Shown: positions 59,415-64,000 of the stretch, piece after piece
Layout: every line of letters starts with the position of its first letter
Numbering within the stretch: the first letter of the stretch is position 1
Origin: OLB7 sp966250335
Lineage (GTDB): Bacteria > Bacteroidota > Ignavibacteria > OLB7
Direction: 5' to 3'
Assembly: GCA_966250335.1 (NCBI GenBank)
Contig: CBINGZ010000005.1
Coordinates: 62,001-126,000, forward strand
Length of the DNA: 64,000 bases
The notes under the pieces: generated by a model
The model's database searches: none
Seen by the model: the letters and a program-made list of their open reading frames with translations, nothing else
Told to the model about the DNA's origin: nothing
Program-made: the position numbers and the translations under genes

Positions 59415-59834
59415 ATGCCACGAACATCATATCTGATCGAGATCGTCAACGCGCATCCCCGCACGCGGCTCAGGAAGGCGCCGATAGAATCGGCCGTGCT
59501 CCGGGCGCTCAAGGGGGAGAAGGTCGCAAGGGCGCATGTCACGGTGATTCTGGTGGAGGACGACGAGCTGCTGGAGATGAACAGAACCCACCTCGAACAC
59601 GATTATTACACCGATGTGATCACCTTTCCTCTGGAGGATGATCCGCTGGAAGGGGAGATCTACATCAGTCTGGACCGGGCGCGGGAGCAGGCGGCGGAGT
59701 ACGGCGTGGGGGTCTACAACGAGGTCGCGCGGCTTGCCGTCCACGGCACGCTCCATCTTGCGGGGTACGACGACGGGGACCCGGAGTCGCGGGAACGGAT
59801 GAGGATTCTTGAGGATAAATATCTCGGGGCATGA
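59415..59834 (+). CDS. ybeY: YbeY endoribonuclease
   Basis: A 139-residue metal-dependent RNase acting in 16S rRNA maturation and ribosome quality control. The NRTHLEHDYYTDVITFP block and zinc site HGTLHLAGYDD are visible. The usual site is HGxLHLxGYDH: His110 and His114 are kept, but the third ligand is Asp120, a substitution also found in Bacteroidota YbeY. The start at 59415 (ATGCCACG) fits the length; the longer frame upstream lacks support. Confidence 0.9.
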   Translation: MPRTSYLIEIVNAHPRTRLRKAPIESAVLRALKGEKVARAHVTVILVEDDELLEMNRTHLEHDYYTDVITFPLEDDPLEGEIYISLDRAREQAAEYGVGVYNEVARLAVHGTLHLAGYDDGDPESRERMRILEDKYLGA

Positions 59835-59974
59835 TGATCCCACCTCCCGGAAAATGAAGAATTTTTCATGAAGGTATTCTTTTTGGGATGGGATTAGAAC
59901 GCTGTTGACTCCATAGGTCTCGAACCCTATTTTCGCTCCCGCAAGCACAGTACCCTTTACGGACCAATCATTCA

Positions 59975-60424
59975 ATGAACGAGAGAGTTATCGAGATCAT
60001 TCTCTACCTCGTCAGTCAAATCCGCCAGGACACCCCGATTGAACAGATCGACGTACGCCATCTTTCGACCGATGGATACACCGATTCGGAGATCGGGGCC
60101 GCGTTCTCATGGATTGCCGACCGGACCGTCTTCGGCGGGGTCGAGCGGCCGGTCAAGTCGAGGACCGGGTTCCGCGTCCTCCATGAGTCGGAGCGGTCTC
60201 TCTTCGAACCGGAAGCCTACGGCTACCTCCTTCAGCTTATCGAGATCGGCGTCCTCTCCGATGTCGATCTGGAGATCATCCTCAACAGAGCGCATGTCGC
60301 CGGCCTCTCGGCCCTCGGCGTTCTGGAGGTGAAGGAGCTGGTCGGAATGCTGCTGGCGGAGTCGACCGACGTCGGATTCAACGGCAGCCGCCTGATGCTC
60401 TCCGCAAGCGACACGATTCACTGA
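59975..60424 (+). CDS. Smg/DUF494-family protein
   Basis: A 149-residue protein with the Smg-type pattern: an N-terminal ERVIEIILYLVSQIRQ helix, GYTDSEIGAAFSWI, RVLHESERSLFEPEAYGYLLQLIEIGVLSD (conserved F-PEA-GYL-L-E-GVL block) and a C-terminal helix. E. coli Smg has no established function. The gene follows ybeY by 140 bp, upstream of kdsA. Identification is by pattern. Confidence 0.82.
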   Translation: MNERVIEIILYLVSQIRQDTPIEQIDVRHLSTDGYTDSEIGAAFSWIADRTVFGGVERPVKSRTGFRVLHESERSLFEPEAYGYLLQLIEIGVLSDVDLEIILNRAHVAGLSALGVLEVKELVGMLLAESTDVGFNGSRLMLSASDTIH

Positions 60425-60578
60425 TCCCTCGCGCCGCCGCAACCGGCGCCCGGAAGATCGTGAAGATGCGCCGCGTCGGCCCCCGCGTACCGGGGGGAGG
60501 CGCGGCGTCCCCGTTTCTTCACCGATCGGGATCGTCGCCGGGTTGCGGAGGGTTACCGAAGGGCTCGGGTCGAACTTG

Positions 60579-60586
60579 TATATTCA
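60579..60586 (+). promoter_or_regulatory. TATATTCA promoter-like element of kdsA
   Basis: TATATTCA 40 bp before the kdsA start codon, identical to the element at 58754-58761, and one to two bases off TAnnTTTG. Placed within the 202-bp gap after the Smg gene, which otherwise holds a GC-rich hairpin region. Confidence 0.45.
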
Positions 60587-60626
60587 TCGCCACGCACATC
60601 CTTCTTCCTGTTACAACGATCTCGCC

Positions 60627-61430
60627 ATGCGCATAGGCTCATTCGATCCCCGCACCGATTTCTTCTTCATCGCCGGTCCCTGCCTCGTGGAGGGGGAGGA
60701 GATGATGATGAGAACCGCCGAACGTCTCGCGGAGATCGCGGAACGATATTCCACCCACATCATCCTGAAAGGATCGTTCAAGAAGGCGAACCGCACCAGC
60801 GGCGCCTCCTTCACGACGATCGGCGAGGGACGCGCGCTGGAGACCCTGGCCGAAGCGGGACGGGCCTTCAGTCTGCCGACGATCACCGACATCCATCTGC
60901 CGGCCGACGCCGAGCTTGCCGCCGGGTATGTGGATGTCCTCCAGATCCCCGCCTTCCTCTGCCGGCAGACCGAGCTGATCCAGGCGGCCGCCGCCACCGG
61001 CAGAGCGGTCAACATCAAGAAGGGACAGTTCGCCGCGCCGGAGGATATGCGCCATGCCGTGAAGAAGGCCGAGACCCCGGAGGGGAACCGCGTCATGCTC
61101 TGCGAGCGGGGGACGACCTTCGGCTACCACAATCTGGTGGTCGACATGCGGGGGCTGCTGGTGATGGCCGAGACCGGCGTCCCGGTGATCTACGACGCCA
61201 CCCATTCGCTCCAGCGTCCGAGCGTCGGGGAGGTCTCCGGCGGGGATGCCCGGTTCATCCTTCCGATGGCGCGCGCCGCCGTTGCGGTCGGGGTGAACGG
61301 TGTCTTCTTCGAAACACATCCCGATCCCTCCACTGCCCTCTCGGACGCGGCCACGCAGCTTCCGCTCGACAGCGCCGCGGAGTTCGTGGAGCAGTGCCTT
61401 GGAATCAGTCGGTATGTCAGGGGGCTTTGA
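60627..61430 (+). CDS. kdsA: 3-deoxy-8-phosphooctulonate synthase (Kdo-8-phosphate synthase)
   Basis: A 267-residue aldolase making Kdo-8-phosphate from phosphoenolpyruvate and arabinose-5-phosphate, the first committed step to Kdo of LPS. The motif order IAGPC, KGSFKKANRTSG, TDIHLPADAE, LQIPAFLCRQT, INIKKGQF-like NIKKGQFAAP, GTTFGYHNLVVDM and VIYDATHSLQRPS is family standard. Cys19 in IAGPC marks the metal-dependent class (Aquifex type) rather than the Asn type of E. coli. ATG at 60627 fits; the upstream open frame from 60543 does not. It heads the LPS block with an unknown gene and kdsD. Confidence 0.95.
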   Translation: MRIGSFDPRTDFFFIAGPCLVEGEEMMMRTAERLAEIAERYSTHIILKGSFKKANRTSGASFTTIGEGRALETLAEAGRAFSLPTITDIHLPADAELAAGYVDVLQIPAFLCRQTELIQAAAATGRAVNIKKGQFAAPEDMRHAVKKAETPEGNRVMLCERGTTFGYHNLVVDMRGLLVMAETGVPVIYDATHSLQRPSVGEVSGGDARFILPMARAAVAVGVNGVFFETHPDPSTALSDAATQLPLDSAAEFVEQCLGISRYVRGL

Positions 61431-61436
61431 ACAGTT

Positions 61437-62216
61437 ATGTCTTCACGGTATACGTTCCCGCGTCCGCTCAGTCCGCGGGAGATCGAGTGGCTGCGGTTTC
61501 TGCTTCCGGCGGACCGTCCCGGCTATGCTCCGCTGCTGGAGCGGGCGCTCGGCCTGACGGTGCTGGGGGAGGGACGCTGGGGGAGCGGGGATCTGGTGCT
61601 GGGAACTCCCGGACAGGAGATAGATCCGACCGAGGGGATGACGACCGTCGCATCGTACGGCGAGGTATACGTCCGCACCCCGGATGGGCCGGTCACCCTG
61701 ACTCTATCGCTCCACGAGCCGAACGACGACGGCATGATGGAGTTCCAGACGACCGCGCTGGAGCGGGATACGATCCCGGACGAGCTGATCGAGACCCGCC
61801 GCTGGTCCGTTGCCGAATGGCTGCCGGGGGCTCCCTGCCCCGCCACCGGAGGGGGAGTGGTCGAGAGCGTGCTGAACGGTGTCGGAGATCTCCGCCTGGT
61901 CGTCTCGCCGGAACGGAAGGTGATGTGGCTTTACGATGCGATCTCCGGGATGAATCTGCTGATCCCGATCACGAACTTCTACAACGAGCTGATGCTGCTG
62001 AAGGGAATCCGCGATCCCAATATCGCGCTTCGACACAACCTCTTCTTTGAAAACCCGGGCGCCTATTCGGAGTCGGAACTGCGCGCCTCGTTCGTCAGGT
62101 ACAACGCGCAGTTCAGGAAGGTCGACCCGGCGCGTCTGGAGCTTCCCGTGGAAGAGCGGCAGCGCCCGGCGTCGTTCCTGAAGCGGCTCGCCGGGGCGTT
62201 CAGGAGGGAGTCATGA
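61437..62216 (+). CDS. Hypothetical protein in the Kdo block
   Basis: A 259-residue soluble protein with no recognised family and no signal peptide. Segments include RPLSPREIEWLRFLLP, SYGEVYVRTPDGPVTLTLSL, GDLRLVVSPERKVMWLYDAISGMNLLIPITNFYNELMLLKGI, and a Pro/Arg-rich tail. It begins 6 bp after the kdsA stop and overlaps kdsD by four bases (ATGA), so it is certainly cotranscribed and translationally coupled in this LPS operon. Whether it works in LPS synthesis is unknown. Confidence 0.7.
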   Translation: MSSRYTFPRPLSPREIEWLRFLLPADRPGYAPLLERALGLTVLGEGRWGSGDLVLGTPGQEIDPTEGMTTVASYGEVYVRTPDGPVTLTLSLHEPNDDGMMEFQTTALERDTIPDELIETRRWSVAEWLPGAPCPATGGGVVESVLNGVGDLRLVVSPERKVMWLYDAISGMNLLIPITNFYNELMLLKGIRDPNIALRHNLFFENPGAYSESELRASFVRYNAQFRKVDPARLELPVEERQRPASFLKRLAGAFRRES

Positions 62217-63190
62217 AAAGCCGTTCGATCACGCTCCACGAGCGGGGGAGAGAAGTGATACGGATCGAGCGGGAGGCGCTCGCCGTGCTGGAGGAGCGTC
62301 TGGACCGGAGCTTCGACAGAGCGGTCGAGCTGCTCCGCCGTTCGAAGGGGAAGGTGATTCTGACGGGGGTCGGCAAGTCCGGCATCATCGCGCAGAAGAT
62401 CACCGCCACCCTGAACAGCACCGGGACCCCGGCGTTCAATCTCCACCCCTCCGACGCGCTCCACGGCGATCTGGGGATGGTGAGCCGGGGGGACGCGGTG
62501 ATCGTCCTCTCCAAGAGCGGCGACACGGCGGAGCTGACGCAGCTTCTCTCGGTCCTCAGGAAGAGCGGCGTCACCATCATCGGCATCACCGGCAACCCCG
62601 CCAGCACCCTGGGGCGCGAGGCCGATGTCGTGCTCGACTGTTCGGTGGAGCGGGAGGCGTGTCCCTTCGACCTCGCTCCGACCGCCTCCACCACCGCCAT
62701 GCTCGCCCTGGGGGACGCGCTCGCGGTGGTTCTCTACGAGCAGAAGGGGTTCACGCGGGACGATTTCGCGACGACACATCCGGGGGGGATGATCGGTCGG
62801 AAACTTCTCCTCCGTCTGGAGGATCTTATGAAACGGGGGGATGCGGTGCCGACGGTTCCCGCCTCGGCCCGGCTCGACGAGGTGGTGCTGGAGATCAGCC
62901 GCAAGCGGATGGGGGCGACCCTGGTGACGGAGCGGAACAGACTGACCGGCATCATCACCGACGGCGATCTGCGGCGGCTGCTGGAGCGGAAGGTCGATCT
63001 CTACTCCATGACCGCCGCCGATCTGATGACCGTCGACCCGATGACCGCCGGCCCCGAGATGCTCGGCTCCGCCGCGCTGGTGATGCTGGAGGAGAACAAA
63101 CGAACGCAGCTCCCGGTGGTCGACACCCGCCGCCGTGTGCTCGGAATCGTCCATCTCCACGATCTGATCGAGGCGGGATTGAAGGGCTGA
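62213..63190 (+). CDS. kdsD: Arabinose-5-phosphate isomerase (KpsF/GutQ/KdsD type)
   Basis: A 325-residue enzyme converting ribulose-5-phosphate to arabinose-5-phosphate, the precursor used by KdsA. An N-terminal SIS domain (GKVILTGVGKSGIIAQKITATLNSTGTPAFNLHPSDALHGDLGM, SKSGDTAEL, PTASTTAMLALGDALAV, THPGGMIGRKLLLR) covers residues 1-200; two CBS domains follow (VPASARLDEVVL, TDGDLRRLLE, ELPVVDTRRRVLGIV-like QLPVVDTRRRVLGIVHLHDL). It is genetically coupled to the hypothetical gene upstream, and kdsA is two genes upstream, an ordering that makes metabolic sense. Confidence 0.96.
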   Translation: MKSRSITLHERGREVIRIEREALAVLEERLDRSFDRAVELLRRSKGKVILTGVGKSGIIAQKITATLNSTGTPAFNLHPSDALHGDLGMVSRGDAVIVLSKSGDTAELTQLLSVLRKSGVTIIGITGNPASTLGREADVVLDCSVEREACPFDLAPTASTTAMLALGDALAVVLYEQKGFTRDDFATTHPGGMIGRKLLLRLEDLMKRGDAVPTVPASARLDEVVLEISRKRMGATLVTERNRLTGIITDGDLRRLLERKVDLYSMTAADLMTVDPMTAGPEMLGSAALVMLEENKRTQLPVVDTRRRVLGIVHLHDLIEAGLKG

Positions 63191-63219
63191 TCCGTTCCCG
63201 GTATGTCTGATCCGTGCGC

Positions 63220-63248
63220 GGCCCCGCAGGGGCGAAATCATACGTTAG
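63220..63248 (-). repeat. Possible partial copy of the dispersed repeat
   Basis: GGCCCCGCAGGGGCGAAATCATACGTTAG resembles the reverse complement of the 3' block of the full copies, which reads AGCCCCGAAGGGGCGAACCATGTGTAGC. It is in the inverse orientation and only about 28 bp long, between kdsD and lptC. The match may be chance plus palindrome similarity. Confidence 0.4.
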
Positions 63249-63253
63249 TGGTC

Positions 63254-63820
63254 ATGAAAATGGTATCGCAAACATCCCTCACGCTCCGTATGGTTGCCGT
63301 CGCTCTTCTGTCGACGGCCGTCGTCTCCTGTGGGGAGGAGGAGAAGGGAACGACCTCCGCGGAGGCGGTGATCCCGAAGGACGCCCCTGACAAGGAGAGC
63401 TGGAACACCACGCTGATCCTGACCGATTCCACCTGGACACGGGCCAAGATGGAGATCGGCCACGCACGGCAGTACGTGGCGAAGATGGAAACATTGCTCG
63501 ACAGCGGGGTGTATGTTCGATTCTACGATCGTGACGGCGCGCTCAACGCGACCCTTGTGGCCGACAGCGCCCGGATCGACGATCGTACACGGGACATGGC
63601 GGCGTTCGGCCGGGTCCATGTTCACAGCGGCAGGACACGAAGGGTGATCGACACCGAACGGCTCTATTTCGACAACGAACGACGCCTGCTTCATTCCGAT
63701 GCTCCCGTGCTGATCGTCGACAGCGCGCGCGGACAGACGGTGAACGGGGTGGGGTTCGAGAGCGACGAGGGGCTGACCCGGTACAAGATCTACAGGGTGA
63801 CGGCGACCAGGAATCAGTGA
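63254..63820 (+). CDS. lptC: LptC-like LPS export lipoprotein
   Basis: A 188-residue protein with a signal ending in a lipobox (LLSTAVVSCGEEE), then an OstA/LptC-like beta region: LDSGVYVRFYDRDGALNATLVADSARIDDRTRDMAAFGRVHVHSGRTRRVIDTERLYFDNERRLLHSDAPV, which follows the LptC-type pattern of strand repeats with D-A-(R/T)-ID. It should bridge the inner-membrane LptBFG complex to LptA. Unlike E. coli LptC, which has a membrane helix, it is lipid-anchored. The start at 63254 fits the signal. It follows kdsD by 63 bp. Confidence 0.8.
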   Translation: MKMVSQTSLTLRMVAVALLSTAVVSCGEEEKGTTSAEAVIPKDAPDKESWNTTLILTDSTWTRAKMEIGHARQYVAKMETLLDSGVYVRFYDRDGALNATLVADSARIDDRTRDMAAFGRVHVHSGRTRRVIDTERLYFDNERRLLHSDAPVLIVDSARGQTVNGVGFESDEGLTRYKIYRVTATRNQ

Positions 63821-64000
63821 GGAGGCATCGATTCGTCCCGATTGTTTTTTCGCAAGTCGGATCGGCCGGATGTCGTATTATCGCGGTACAGGATCATCAC
63901 GACGCCGGGCCCGCGGATTTCCCGCGGCGACCCTCCCGGTCGTGACGTGCCGACACCATGCCCCGCCCCCAGGTTCGCCCCGCATGACAACCGATGGCCA
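63821..64000 (+). other. End region, start of next gene probable
   Basis: 180 bp with no finished gene. An ATG at 63984 opens a frame that continues off the window (MTTDG), a plausible start of the next gene after lptC, perhaps lptA or lptB by context only. GTATTATCG near 63873 might be a promoter. Confidence 0.25.

Overview
The window is about 64 kb of GC-rich, densely packed bacterial chromosome. It shows no insertion sequence, prophage, integrase, CRISPR array or rRNA operon, and one tRNA. Three large secreted proteins end in type IX secretion (Por) C-terminal sorting domains. Several genes are preceded by a TAnnTTTG promoter element, the -7 box of Bacteroidota-type primary sigma factor, and many starts lack a Shine-Dalgarno sequence. 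With kdsA, kdsD, an LptC-like protein and outer-membrane barrels, this points to a Gram-negative member of the Bacteroidota/Chlorobiota (FCB) group. The high GC would fit a Kapabacteria- or Ignavibacteria-like lineage, but the exact taxon cannot be fixed from the sequence.

Layout. 0-13 kb: the 5' end of a cobalamin adenosyltransferase gene, a YmdB-type phosphodiesterase, a subtilisin-like T9SS cargo, a crotonase, an OmpA-like protein, then yicC-gmk-rpoZ, a LolD-type ATPase, an atypical SDR, an ATP-grasp-like orphan, an aldo/keto reductase and a small barrel. 13.7-19.4 kb: two tandem MalT/LuxR-type (LAL) regulators. 19.6-25 kb: an HD-domain protein fused to a Pycsar-effector-like membrane domain, SixA, polyphosphate kinase 1 and a membrane class III nucleotide cyclase, a notable grouping of nucleotide and polyphosphate signalling genes. 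25-28.7 kb: an outer-membrane barrel carrying a kinase-like catalytic motif, and a SdiA-regulated-type beta-propeller. 28.9-33.4 kb: two T9SS cargo proteins. 33.4-34.7 kb: a small lipoprotein and tRNA-Asn.

34.8-38.7 kb is a redox/stress cluster (MarR regulator, YceI, NmrA, pirin, FMN reductase). A shared TGTTGCAACA palindrome lies in front of marR and of yceI. 38.8-44.2 kb holds a propeller-type LytS-like sensor kinase, its LytTR response regulator and an LCP-family protein, with a 21-bp direct repeat between the last two. 44.5-50 kb (minus strand): a sugar nucleotidyltransferase/phosphomannomutase fusion, a GT39-like membrane glycosyltransferase and citrate synthase. 50-57 kb: LolC/E permease, ABC-F ATPase, a Cys-rich secreted protein, purH and an M23 peptidase. 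57-64 kb: a nitrilase-family amidase, small unknowns, ybeY and a Smg-like protein, then an LPS block (kdsA, unknown, kdsD, lptC).

A multi-hairpin dispersed repeat occurs twice in full (10.9 and 44.2 kb) and perhaps once as a fragment (63.2 kb). Most of the window is housekeeping. The parts most worth following up are the HD-PycTM/cyclase/PPK neighbourhood and the kinase-like outer-membrane barrel.
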